From positions 1 through 9,316 of the forward strand of contig DJSP01000036.1 of NCBI GenBank assembly GCA_002438065.1: a stretch of 9,316 nt of DNA. The letters run 5' to 3'. The notes beneath the pieces are model-generated. The model did no database searches. It was given only the letters and a program-made list of their open reading frames with translations, and was not told the origin of the DNA. This stretch comes from Caryophanales bacterium UBA6331 (GTDB taxonomy: Bacteria; Bacillota_I; Bacilli_A; RF39; UBA660). Position 1 is the stretch's first letter, and every line of letters starts with the position of its first letter. Shown here piece after piece: positions 1 to 5,915 of this stretch. Made by a program: the position numbers and the translations under genes.

Positions 1-29
1 ATTATATACTATTACCCCCCCCGCGTCAA
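1..29 (-). promoter_or_regulatory. Leftward sigma-A promoter with a G8 tract in its spacer (candidate phase-variable promoter)
   Basis: Read on the minus strand, TTGACG (29-24) is followed by a spacer of exactly 17 bp (23-7) and a perfect TATAAT (6-1). The -35 matches consensus at 5 of 6 positions and the -10 at 6 of 6. The spacer contains eight consecutive G (plus-strand C at 15-22). Gain or loss of one G would move the spacer off its 17-bp optimum, which is the known mechanism of promoter phase variation in other bacteria. The promoter fires out of the window, so the controlled gene cannot be seen. Transcription would start just beyond the left edge. The promoter elements are seen directly; the switching is inferred. 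Confidence 0.7.
15..22. repeat. Homopolymeric C8/G8 tract
   Basis: Eight consecutive C on the plus strand, extended by GCG, in an otherwise extremely AT-rich stretch. It is the longest G or C homopolymer in the window; the next is a C5 at 8212-8216 inside murG. It lies entirely within the spacer of the promoter at 1-29. Tracts of this kind are prone to slipped-strand length change. Confidence 0.9.
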
Positions 30-52
30 TTTACATTTGATTTACATTTACA
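29..52. repeat. ATTTACATTT direct repeats upstream of the G-tract promoter
   Basis: The decamer ATTTACATTT occurs at 29-38 and again at 40-49, a period of 11 bp or about one helical turn. A partial third unit ATTTACA lies at 46-52. In the direction of the leftward promoter these units read AAATGTAAAT and sit immediately upstream of the -35 box. They could be an operator, an activator site or an AT-rich UP element. Chance recurrence in AT-rich DNA is also possible. Confidence 0.45.
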
Positions 53-76
53 ATTTATTATAATTTTTTACATTAT

Positions 77-1360
77 TTACTCATCATTTTTCTTTGGCAT
101 CAACTTACATACTGTATAATCATAATCTTTTAATTTATTTAAAATCTTATTACAAATATCAATATCAAGTGATTTAATAATATTTATAAATCCAGAATTT
201 ACTTCTCTATAATCCATAACCTCATCAACAATATAATTATTAACAGCAACTGGGGAATCAAATAATAGTGTATAATTACTTATATTTACTTTTGCTACTC
301 TTTGTAAATCACTACTATCCATTTCTAATTTATTAAATTTATCAATAATCTTATCTTTAAAATACTCTGGATAAAATGTAGAACTTATAAAAAATATTAT
401 ATAATAATCATTAGATATAACTGTTGAAAATTCTAAATCATCAACAATATTTGCTTTTTGCATTTCTTCTAATAATAACGATGTTGATCCAAAATTTACA
501 TCTAAAATACTATACAAATATATTTTTAATATATATTCTTCTAATTTTAAACTTTTAAAATTTCTTTTAGGAATCTTAATTCCTATAGATATCTTAGGTT
601 TATCTATATTCATTTTAATTATTTCTTCTTTTTTATAAACTTTTTCAGGCTCTTTTGGATAAATATCTTTAACATTAAATTCTTTATTTATGTTTAATTC
701 TTTCATTTTTTCTGATACTATTGCTAAGGCTTCATTAGGATTAAAATTACCAGTTATTACTAAAAACATATTTTTAGGATTATAATAAGCATCATAACAA
801 GTAATAACATCTTCAAGCTTTATACTTTTAACATCTTTAACAGTACCACCAACTAGGTACCTATGTTCATCATTTATAAATGCATTTTTTAAAGTACCAT
901 TAACAATAGTCATATTTGAATCATCTTTATACATTTTTACTTCTTCTTCTATAACACCCTTTTCACTTTGAAATAATTCTTTTGTAAAATAAGGTGTATA
1001 AACATATTCAAGTAAATATTCTAAATTTTCTTTAAATCTATTATTACTCACAACGTTATAACTTGTTAAATCAAAAGTTGTAAAGGCATTAATTGATGAT
1101 CCTATTTTACTATAATGATCAAACACAGAACCATCTTTCATATTAAAAGATAAATGTTCTAAATAATGTGCTATCCCTTTAGGCATATCATATTCTTTAT
1201 TATTATATTTGAATTTAGTGTTAATTGATCCAAATCTAGTATTTAAAGTTAAATAAAATTTGTTAATGTTCTTATTAGGAATCATATAAATTTCTAAACC
1301 ACAATCTAGTTTATCATAAAATAATGTTTCATCAGTATTATTTAATTTAATTTTTTTCAT
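77..1360 (-). CDS. yfmH: M16 family metallopeptidase, YfmH type (EF-P modification-associated)
   Basis: A 427-residue M16 (pitrilysin/insulinase) zinc peptidase and the catalytic member of a pair. The inverted zinc motif HYLEH is at residues 65-69, with H65 and H69 as ligands and E68 as catalytic base. The third ligand is probably E140 in the EKGVIEEEVKMY stretch. The second half, residues 230-427, is the typical degenerate C-terminal M16 domain. In Bacillus the orthologous gene is linked to 5-aminopentanol modification of elongation factor P; other M16 pairs process peptides. No signal peptide is visible, so it is probably cytoplasmic. Its ATG overlaps the 3' end of yfmF by 14 bp, and a GGGGAG ribosome binding site lies just upstream inside yfmF, so the two are probably translated together. 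No clear terminator follows the stop at 77. Confidence 0.88.
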   Translation of the reverse strand: MKKIKLNNTDETLFYDKLDCGLEIYMIPNKNINKFYLTLNTRFGSINTKFKYNNKEYDMPKGIAHYLEHLSFNMKDGSVFDHYSKIGSSINAFTTFDLTSYNVVSNNRFKENLEYLLEYVYTPYFTKELFQSEKGVIEEEVKMYKDDSNMTIVNGTLKNAFINDEHRYLVGGTVKDVKSIKLEDVITCYDAYYNPKNMFLVITGNFNPNEALAIVSEKMKELNINKEFNVKDIYPKEPEKVYKKEEIIKMNIDKPKISIGIKIPKRNFKSLKLEEYILKIYLYSILDVNFGSTSLLLEEMQKANIVDDLEFSTVISNDYYIIFFISSTFYPEYFKDKIIDKFNKLEMDSSDLQRVAKVNISNYTLLFDSPVAVNNYIVDEVMDYREVNSGFINIIKSLDIDICNKILNKLKDYDYTVCKLMPKKNDE

Positions 1361-2609
1361 TTAGACTCCCCTTTAAAGAATATATTGTACATATATTTAT
1401 TTTATTTGCTAAATTATAAATATCTTCTTTAGTTACTTTTTTAAAATTAACTAATCTTTCTTCGAGAACATCAATTAGTCCTAAATCATGGTAAAGTAGA
1501 TTATCTACCATTCTGCTTGGTGAATCTTCTGTCATTTTTAAACTAGTTAAAATAAGTTCTTTGGCTTCAGATAGTTCTTCATCTGTTATAGTAGTTTTCA
1601 TTTCATTAATAGCATCTTTAATTAATTTAATTGCTTTTGCCTCTCCACTTACATCTACTCCAGTTGATATTAAAATCATGTTATCATATTTCATATAAGA
1701 AGATTGGACATTATAACATAGGGAATTATCAATTCTTAATTTCTTAGATAATTTAGTTTGAAGTGATCCGCCTCCTAATATAATATTATAAAGATTGGCT
1801 ACATATTTTTTTTCAAAATCAGTTAAATTATATAAATTAAGTAGAAAAACTAAATTGGTTTGAAAATAGTTAGTTGTTTTAGTTTCTTTAATTAATTTTC
1901 TTTTCTCATTTTTAACATATACATTTACATCATGAGTTTTAATAATATCAAATTGTTGATATTTTTTTATTGTTTTATCAACTTTATCCATATCTAAATT
2001 ACCAATAACATAGATATCAATATAATCATTTTTTAAAACATTTTCATAATAATCATAAAGATTTGATTGATTTATTTTAGGTAAATCTTCTACTCTACCA
2101 TTTGTTTCATAACTTGTTGGGCAATTACCTAAAGTTTTAAATGCATCTATAATTGCTGCTTTTCTAGGATGTTCAACTATAGATTTTAATTCAGATTCAA
2201 GTTTTATTTTAACATAATCAACTTTTTCTTTATCAAATTCATTATTTGTAACTAAGGGATTAAATATTAATTCAAATAATAATTTAAAAGATTCATCTAT
2301 TATTTCTTCATCACTATATTTTGGAACAAGAAAATCAATGCAAAAACTAGTTAGAATCATATTTCCTACTTTACTAGTTACTGAATATACAGAAGCATTA
2401 TATAAATCTTGTAATTTTAAGTTTAATAATCTATTAGTTTCATAATTTTTACTTCCTTCTAGTAGAGTATCAAATAAAACATTTCTAATTGTTAGTTCTT
2501 CTACGTTTACGTTATTTCTAAACATTAATTCAACATGACATGTTTTAAATCTATCAGTCTTAATTGTATGTAAGTTATAACTACCATAATTTTTATTATT
2601 TATAAGCAT
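1347..2609 (-). CDS. yfmF: M16 family peptidase-like subunit, YfmF type (non-catalytic partner)
   Basis: A 420-residue M16-fold protein without HxxEH: the equivalent N-terminal region reads LLEGSKNYET, so it cannot bind zinc in the usual way. The C-terminal half keeps the LGGG segment and the arginine/tyrosine pair typical of the substrate-binding M16 subunit (LSKKLRIDNSLCYNV). M16 enzymes commonly work as an active subunit plus a degenerate partner, and YfmH immediately downstream is the active one. An ATG at 2621 is also in frame. The ATG at 2609 is preferred because GGATGGTG at 2623-2616 gives it a plausible ribosome binding site, and because the predicted transcript would begin at about 2623, leaving the 2621 start leaderless. 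The family is clear; the exact substrate is not known from sequence. Confidence 0.85.
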   Translation of the reverse strand: MLINNKNYGSYNLHTIKTDRFKTCHVELMFRNNVNVEELTIRNVLFDTLLEGSKNYETNRLLNLKLQDLYNASVYSVTSKVGNMILTSFCIDFLVPKYSDEEIIDESFKLLFELIFNPLVTNNEFDKEKVDYVKIKLESELKSIVEHPRKAAIIDAFKTLGNCPTSYETNGRVEDLPKINQSNLYDYYENVLKNDYIDIYVIGNLDMDKVDKTIKKYQQFDIIKTHDVNVYVKNEKRKLIKETKTTNYFQTNLVFLLNLYNLTDFEKKYVANLYNIILGGGSLQTKLSKKLRIDNSLCYNVQSSYMKYDNMILISTGVDVSGEAKAIKLIKDAINEMKTTITDEELSEAKELILTSLKMTEDSPSRMVDNLLYHDLGLIDVLEERLVNFKKVTKEDIYNLANKINICTIYSLKGSLNEKN

Positions 2610-2629
2610 TATTAACACCATCCAATATT

Positions 2630-2658
2630 ATTATAACTAAATAAAACTATTTTATAAA
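2630..2658 (-). promoter_or_regulatory. Predicted promoter of the yfmF-yfmH operon
   Basis: On the minus strand a perfect TATAAT (2635-2630) lies 17 bp downstream of TTTATA (2658-2653), which matches 4 of 6 consensus -35 bases. Its predicted transcription start falls a few bases upstream of the yfmF start. It is divergent from the deoD promoter in the same intergenic space. Confidence 0.5.
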
Positions 2659-2685
2659 CAAGAATTAATCTATTTTGATACTTTC

Positions 2686-2716
2686 TTTACTAAAAATGTG
2701 AATCTCGTGCTATAAT
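2686..2716 (+). promoter_or_regulatory. Predicted extended -10 promoter of deoD
   Basis: TGCTATAAT at 2708-2716 is a perfect extended -10 element (TGn-TATAAT). A weak -35 candidate, TTTACT at 2686-2691, is 19 bp upstream; an extended -10 can compensate for a poor -35. Predicted initiation at about 2723 leaves a short leader carrying AAGGTAGG (2724-2731). Confidence 0.5.
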
Positions 2717-2740
2717 AAGATAGAAGGTAGGTTGATAAAA

Positions 2741-3460
2741 GTGAATCCAGTTCACATTGTAACTGACAAAAAAAATATAGCTCCTAGAGTATTATTCCCA
2801 GGAGATCCATTAAGGGCAAAATATATTGCTGAACATTATTTAGAAAAGCCTGTATTAATTAACAATGTAAGAAATATGCTTGGTTATACTGGTTTTTATA
2901 AAGGAAAAAGAGTAACTGTTATAGGTTCTGGTATGGGATGTGCTAGTTGCTGTATCTATGCATATGAGTTGTATCAAATCTATAATGTAAAGAAAATTAT
3001 TAGAATTGGCTCAGCTGGAGCATTTAATCCTAATATTTTGGTTGGAGATATTGTACTTGGAACATATTCATTTTCTTTTTCTAATATAAGATACGCTATG
3101 TGTAAGAGTAAAGCTAAAAAGGTAGCATCATCAAATAATTTAAATCAAATTATTGAAAGTAAGGCTAAAAGTTTAAATATTGAATTAAAAAAAGGTGGTC
3201 TATACACTTCTGAAATATTTGAGCCATATATTCCTACTCCTCATTTAAATAAACAAATTCCTAAAAATATTAAATTACTTGCTAGTGAGATGGAATCTTT
3301 CGGTTTATATAGTATTGCTGATTATCTTAATAAAGAAGCAACTTGTTTAGTAACAATTACTGATAGTCCTTTTGAAAAGGGTAAAGATTACACTGCTTTA
3401 GAAAGACAATTTAATTTAAATAATATGATTTTATTAGCGTTAGAATCTATAATTAAATAA
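2741..3460 (+). CDS. deoD: Purine nucleoside phosphorylase, DeoD type
   Basis: Phosphorolysis of purine (deoxy)nucleosides to free base and (deoxy)ribose-1-phosphate in purine salvage; cytoplasmic, hexameric in the family. Counting from GTG 2741, residues known to be functional in E. coli PNP are all present: H5, the phosphate loop PGDPLRA (G21, R25), R44 in NNVRNMLGYTG, R88 and S91 in IIRIGSAG, EME at 183-185, D208 and R222 in ALERQ. Length (239 aa) is normal. A TTG at 2732 is also in frame and would add three residues. GTG is preferred because it puts the conserved histidine at position 5 as in E. coli and leaves a better ribosome-binding-site spacing. The middle segment (about 110-180) diverges from textbook DeoD, and the helix after GMG reads CASCC rather than IPSCS. 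Monocistronic, ending in a hairpin terminator. Confidence 0.93.
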   Translation: MNPVHIVTDKKNIAPRVLFPGDPLRAKYIAEHYLEKPVLINNVRNMLGYTGFYKGKRVTVIGSGMGCASCCIYAYELYQIYNVKKIIRIGSAGAFNPNILVGDIVLGTYSFSFSNIRYAMCKSKAKKVASSNNLNQIIESKAKSLNIELKKGGLYTSEIFEPYIPTPHLNKQIPKNIKLLASEMESFGLYSIADYLNKEATCLVTITDSPFEKGKDYTALERQFNLNNMILLALESIIK

Positions 3461-3486
3461 AACTATCATTTTTTTGATAGTTTTTA
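3459..3486. terminator. Bidirectional rho-independent terminator between deoD and ylxM
   Basis: A perfect 9-10 bp stem (AAACTATCA at 3460-3468 with TGATAGTTT at 3475-3483) closes a six-T loop. The plus strand continues in T residues to 3485, and the minus strand runs into TTTTATTT. It can therefore stop deoD and the converging ylxM operon. The stem overlaps the last bases of deoD, and the ylxM stop codon (3484-3486) sits at its edge. Confidence 0.8.
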
Positions 3487-3765
3487 TATGTATTTATTAA
3501 TTTTATCAAATTCATTTTCAGAAATAAGTGTTTTAATTTTTAATTTATTATGGTACAAGTTTAACTTATTTTCGTAGTAATCTAATTTTTCTTTAACTTC
3601 TTTTAAGGTTTTACTAATCGCATTTCTTGATACATTAAATTCAGTAGATATCTCACTTAACGAAAGATTATCACAATAATAGGCTTTAAAATAATTAATT
3701 TGAGTAAAGGTTAGCAATTCTCCATAATAATCAAATAAAGCATTATAGTAAATTATATCATCCAT
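3484..3765 (-). CDS. ylxM: YlxM-family putative helix-turn-helix protein (SRP-associated)
   Basis: A 93-residue protein with the YlxM/p13 pattern: an N-terminal YYGELLTFTQINYFKAYY segment, then the sigma-region-4-like helix-turn-helix LSLSEISTEFNVSRNAISKTLKEVKEKL at about residues 34-61, and a basic, coiled C-terminus. In Firmicutes the gene usually sits next to ffh and ftsY, and it is thought to affect the signal recognition particle pathway. Here it follows ftsY, and ffh is not in the window. The start overlaps the ftsY stop by one base (TAATG), with AAAGGA upstream, so it is translationally coupled. It is the last gene of the operon, just before the shared terminator. Confidence 0.88.
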   Translation of the reverse strand: MDDIIYYNALFDYYGELLTFTQINYFKAYYCDNLSLSEISTEFNVSRNAISKTLKEVKEKLDYYENKLNLYHNKLKIKTLISENEFDKINKYI

Positions 3766-4736
3766 TACATTAAATCCTTTAGAAGTCCATAAATATATTC
3801 TTCGATATCAAATGACTTTAAATCATCAATTCCTTCTCCCAAGCCAATAAATTTAACTGGTAATTTAACTTCTTCTTTAATAGCAAGGACAATTCCACCT
3901 TTAGCTGTTCCATCTAATTTAGTTAAAACAATCCCGGTAATGTTTGTAATTTCTTTAAAACTTTCAGCCTGACTTATACCATTTTGACCAGTTGTTGCAT
4001 CAATTACTAAAAGGGTTTCATGAGGAGCTCCTGGAATTATTTTACCTATAACTTTATTAACTTTTTCAAGTTCGTTCATTAGATTTACTTTATTTTGTAA
4101 TCTTCCAGCTGTATCTATAATTATTAAATCACAATTTTCTTTTAGTGCTTGTTCTAATCCATCATAAATAACACTTGAAGGATCAACATTTTCTTTACCA
4201 CAAAAACATGAATCAGTTCTTCTAGCCCATTCTTCTAATTGCTTAACAGCTCCTGCTCTAAAGGTATCTGCTCCAACCAACATTATTTTATGCCCTTGTT
4301 TTTTATAATTATTTGCAATTTTTCCAATAGTTGTTGTTTTTCCTACTCCATTAACTCCAACCATTAAAATAACTGTTGGTCCATCTTTTTGAATATTAAT
4401 CTTATCAGTTAAAGTATCGCCATCGACATAAATCATGAATAATTCATCAATTATTATTTCTCTTAAGACATTAGCATCTTCGATTTTTTCTTCTTTAACT
4501 CTTTTCTTTAATTTATCTATGAATTTATAAGTAGTATTAACACCAATATCAGCTTTAATTAAAATACTTTCAAGTTCATCAAAATATTCATCATTTACTT
4601 TAGTATATTTATGACCTAAAAAACTTAAATTAGAAACAAATTCATTTCTTGTTTTTTCTAATCCTTTATCATATGTTTCAATATCTTTTTTATCTTCTTT
4701 TTTAAATATTTCTTTAAATTTATTAAATAATCCCAT
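3765..4736 (-). CDS. ftsY: Signal recognition particle receptor FtsY
   Basis: The SRP GTPase receptor that docks ribosome-nascent chain-Ffh complexes at the membrane for delivery to SecYEG. All SRP-GTPase motifs are present: G1 GVNGVGKT (127-134), G2 DTFRAGA (157-163), G3 DTAGR (208-212), G4 TKLD (272-275) and the closing GLGEG (298-302). The N domain spans about 30-115. The 323-residue length with a short lysine-rich N-terminus (MGLFNKFKEIFKKEDKK) and no long acidic A domain is typical of Gram-positive FtsY. The sequence before the GTPase region carries an unusual CFC pair (177-179) in place of the usual residues. Its ribosome binding site AAGGAGA overlaps the stop of the upstream prepilin-like gene, nine bases away. 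Confidence 0.96.
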   Translation of the reverse strand: MGLFNKFKEIFKKEDKKDIETYDKGLEKTRNEFVSNLSFLGHKYTKVNDEYFDELESILIKADIGVNTTYKFIDKLKKRVKEEKIEDANVLREIIIDELFMIYVDGDTLTDKINIQKDGPTVILMVGVNGVGKTTTIGKIANNYKKQGHKIMLVGADTFRAGAVKQLEEWARRTDSCFCGKENVDPSSVIYDGLEQALKENCDLIIIDTAGRLQNKVNLMNELEKVNKVIGKIIPGAPHETLLVIDATTGQNGISQAESFKEITNITGIVLTKLDGTAKGGIVLAIKEEVKLPVKFIGLGEGIDDLKSFDIEEYIYGLLKDLM

Positions 4737-4745
4737 AGCATCTCC

Positions 4746-5135
4746 TTATTCGCATGTTACTTTTGACATATCTATAGTTGCTTTATATGTATTCTCATCT
4801 ATTTGTACATCAATTGTTCCATTACACTTGCTTGCTTTATCATCTATGATTTTTTTTATATCTATATCTTTAAAACCATCAACAAGCTTATCTCGAGCTG
4901 TATCGCACCTTTCAGTACCTAATAACTTCTTTGTTTCATCTGATAAATTACAGTATATTACTTCATCTACAATTATTTTAACAGAATCTTCAATTTGTTT
5001 TTTATTTAATTCAGAAATTGCTTTTTTGCTATTGTTTAGTGCATCTTGTATGTTAGGATAAATAAGAGCGAAAATCAAAGACATTATAACAATTATCGCT
5101 AATATTTCAACTAATGTAAATCCTTTTTTATTCAT
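4746..5135 (-). CDS. Prepilin-type N-terminal cleavage/methylation domain protein (pseudopilin-like)
   Basis: A 129-residue protein with a textbook class III leader: MNKKG ahead of the cleavage site, then FTLVE with the conserved E at +5 (residue 10), and a hydrophobic helix to about residue 26. A prepilin peptidase would cut after G5 and methylate F6, and the product would sit in the membrane with its C-terminal domain outside. That domain is short and carries four cysteines (C62, C77, C104, C128), enough for two disulfides. No other pilus or competence gene is in the window, so the assembly machine it serves is unknown. It could be a competence-type pseudopilin or a standalone surface protein. 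The ribosome binding site AAGGAGAG and the start codon lie inside the downstream copy of a 28-bp repeat that flanks the KilA-N insert. Confidence 0.85.
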   Translation of the reverse strand: MNKKGFTLVEILAIIVIMSLIFALIYPNIQDALNNSKKAISELNKKQIEDSVKIIVDEVIYCNLSDETKKLLGTERCDTARDKLVDGFKDIDIKKIIDDKASKCNGTIDVQIDENTYKATIDMSKVTCE

Positions 5136-5151
5136 CTACTTTTCTCTCCTT
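5124..5151. repeat. 28-bp direct repeat, copy A (prepilin ribosome binding site and start)
   Basis: A perfect 28-bp match to 5888-5915, beginning TTTTTTATTCATC and ending TTCTCTCCTT on the plus strand. On the minus strand it supplies the AAGGAGAG ribosome binding site, the ATG and the first codons (ATG AAT AAA) of the prepilin-like gene. Its outermost base is also the last base of the KilA-N stop codon. The identity breaks immediately on both sides. Confidence 0.95.
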
Positions 5152-5396
5152 TAATTATTATTTTTTAAATATTTAATATTTGCTTCTGATAATATTTTCA
5201 TTTGCGATATAGCAATAGAATTAAGCCTTTTTAATCTTTCTGACTGACTTATACCATCGTTTATAAAGACAGAATTCAAATTTTCTAAATTTGATAAGCA
5301 TATAAGTTCATCAATGCTAGCATAATCCCTAATATTTCCTGTTTTATCTGGATTTTCGCTTTTCCATTTTTTTGATGTAATTCCGAAAAGTGCCAT
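5151..5396 (-). CDS. C-terminal fragment of the broken KilA-N protein
   Basis: Residues MALFGITSKKWKSENPD...GNIRDYASIDELICLSNLENLNSVFINDGISQSERLKRLNSIA match the conserved C-terminal region of KilA-N family proteins, normally preceded by EADVLN. The ATG at 5396 is an internal methionine codon of the ancestral gene, and no ribosome binding site is obvious. The fragment is unlikely to be made on its own. Its stop codon abuts repeat copy A. Confidence 0.4.
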   Translation of the reverse strand: MALFGITSKKWKSENPDKTGNIRDYASIDELICLSNLENLNSVFINDGISQSERLKRLNSIAISQMKILSEANIKYLKNNN

Positions 5397-5473
5397 ATTT
5401 AAAACATCTGCTTCTTCTGCATAGACAATATTTGTTTGTTCTTTAGTTAACTTTGATGGAATTAAATTTCTTT

Positions 5474-5872
5474 TTATTGCATCAGTATGAATTCTATAAT
5501 TAATTTTTGAAAGTTCTCTTTTTGCATTCCAAACTCAAACGCTATATCTTTGTGTGCATATGTTTCGCCATATCTTCCTGCTTTTGAAATAATACCAATT
5601 GCATTTGTTTTAGCAACCCATTCTTTTACACTAATTTTATAACTATTTAATCCAGCATAACTTTTAATTATGGCGAATTCGCCATAATTAAAATTAGGAT
5701 TGTGAATTTCTTCCCATATACCTAGGAATTCTATAGTATTTCTATTTCTTAACCAATCTGATATAAAAAAATCTCCATCTTTTGATTTAAGCATATCTGT
5801 TAAAGAAATGTAATCCTCATCTTCTATTTTAACATAATTTATAATTTGATTATCAACTTTTAATTCAATCAT
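5474..5872 (-). CDS. KilA-N domain fragment (N-terminal part of the broken gene)
   Basis: This frame holds about 114 residues of genuine KilA-N domain, then 18 out-of-frame residues ending in TAA at 5474. Visible family landmarks are ISLTDML, DWLRNRNTIEFLGIWEEIHNPNFN, a GLNSYKISVKEWVAKTNAIGI block and AGRYGETYAHKDIAFEF. KilA-N is a DNA-binding fold of phage and large DNA virus proteins. With a good ribosome binding site (GGGAGGA, 5882-5876) it may still be expressed as a domain-only protein. Function is not known. Confidence 0.6.
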   Translation of the reverse strand: MIELKVDNQIINYVKIEDEDYISLTDMLKSKDGDFFISDWLRNRNTIEFLGIWEEIHNPNFNYGEFAIIKSYAGLNSYKISVKEWVAKTNAIGIISKAGRYGETYAHKDIAFEFGMQKENFQKLIIEFILMQ

Positions 5873-5887
5873 TAATCCTCCCAATTA

Positions 5888-5915
5888 TTTTTTATTCATC
5901 TACTTTTCTCTCCTT
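5888..5915. repeat. 28-bp direct repeat, copy B (queH 3' end)
   Basis: Identical to 5124-5151 and 764 bp away. On the minus strand it encodes the last residues of QueH (KERKVDE) and its TAA stop. The KilA-N insert begins immediately beyond it. Together the two copies bracket 736 bp containing only the KilA-N gene and its ribosome binding site. Confidence 0.95.

Larger units (their letters stand above)
5151..5872 (-). pseudogene. KilA-N domain protein, broken by an out-of-frame internal deletion
   Basis: The two open frames 5474-5872 and 5151-5396 are halves of one KilA-N protein of a kind common in phages and as solitary genes in gut bacteria. The first frame carries the KilA-N domain up to AHKDIAFEF, then runs into a nonsense tail (GMQKENF...). 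The second frame is already open from 5534 and reads WNAKRELSKINYRIHTDAIKRNLIP... on through NMALFG to the family C-terminus, although it has no early start codon. The stretch that normally links them (a segment resembling SPEFKLYLIKEFQRLK, about 30 codons) is absent. The junction lies at about 5529-5533, where GAGTTTGG meets TGGAATGC. No further stops occur in either half, so decay looks recent. The start is ATG 5872 with GGGAGGA just upstream, rather than TTG 5884. The gene has no visible promoter and would be read from the operon. It is flanked by a 28-bp direct repeat. Confidence 0.82.

Noticed and set aside
4828..5061. Plus-strand frame opposite the prepilin gene, and similar plus-strand frames at 6323-6523, 8390-8572, 8763-8996 and 8827-9072
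   Set aside because: All are antisense to well-supported genes, lack ribosome binding sites and give low-complexity or motif-free proteins.
5534..5537. TGA read as tryptophan (mycoplasma code 4)
   Set aside because: The TGA lies in the pseudogene in the wrong frame, all real genes use TGG for Trp, and the DUF6273-type gene ends in TGA after a family-typical C-terminus. murG also indicates a walled organism.
5474..5540. Programmed ribosomal frameshift joining the two KilA-N frames
   Set aside because: The conserved linking segment is missing altogether, and the junction is not a clear slippery heptamer followed by structure. A deletion explains it better.
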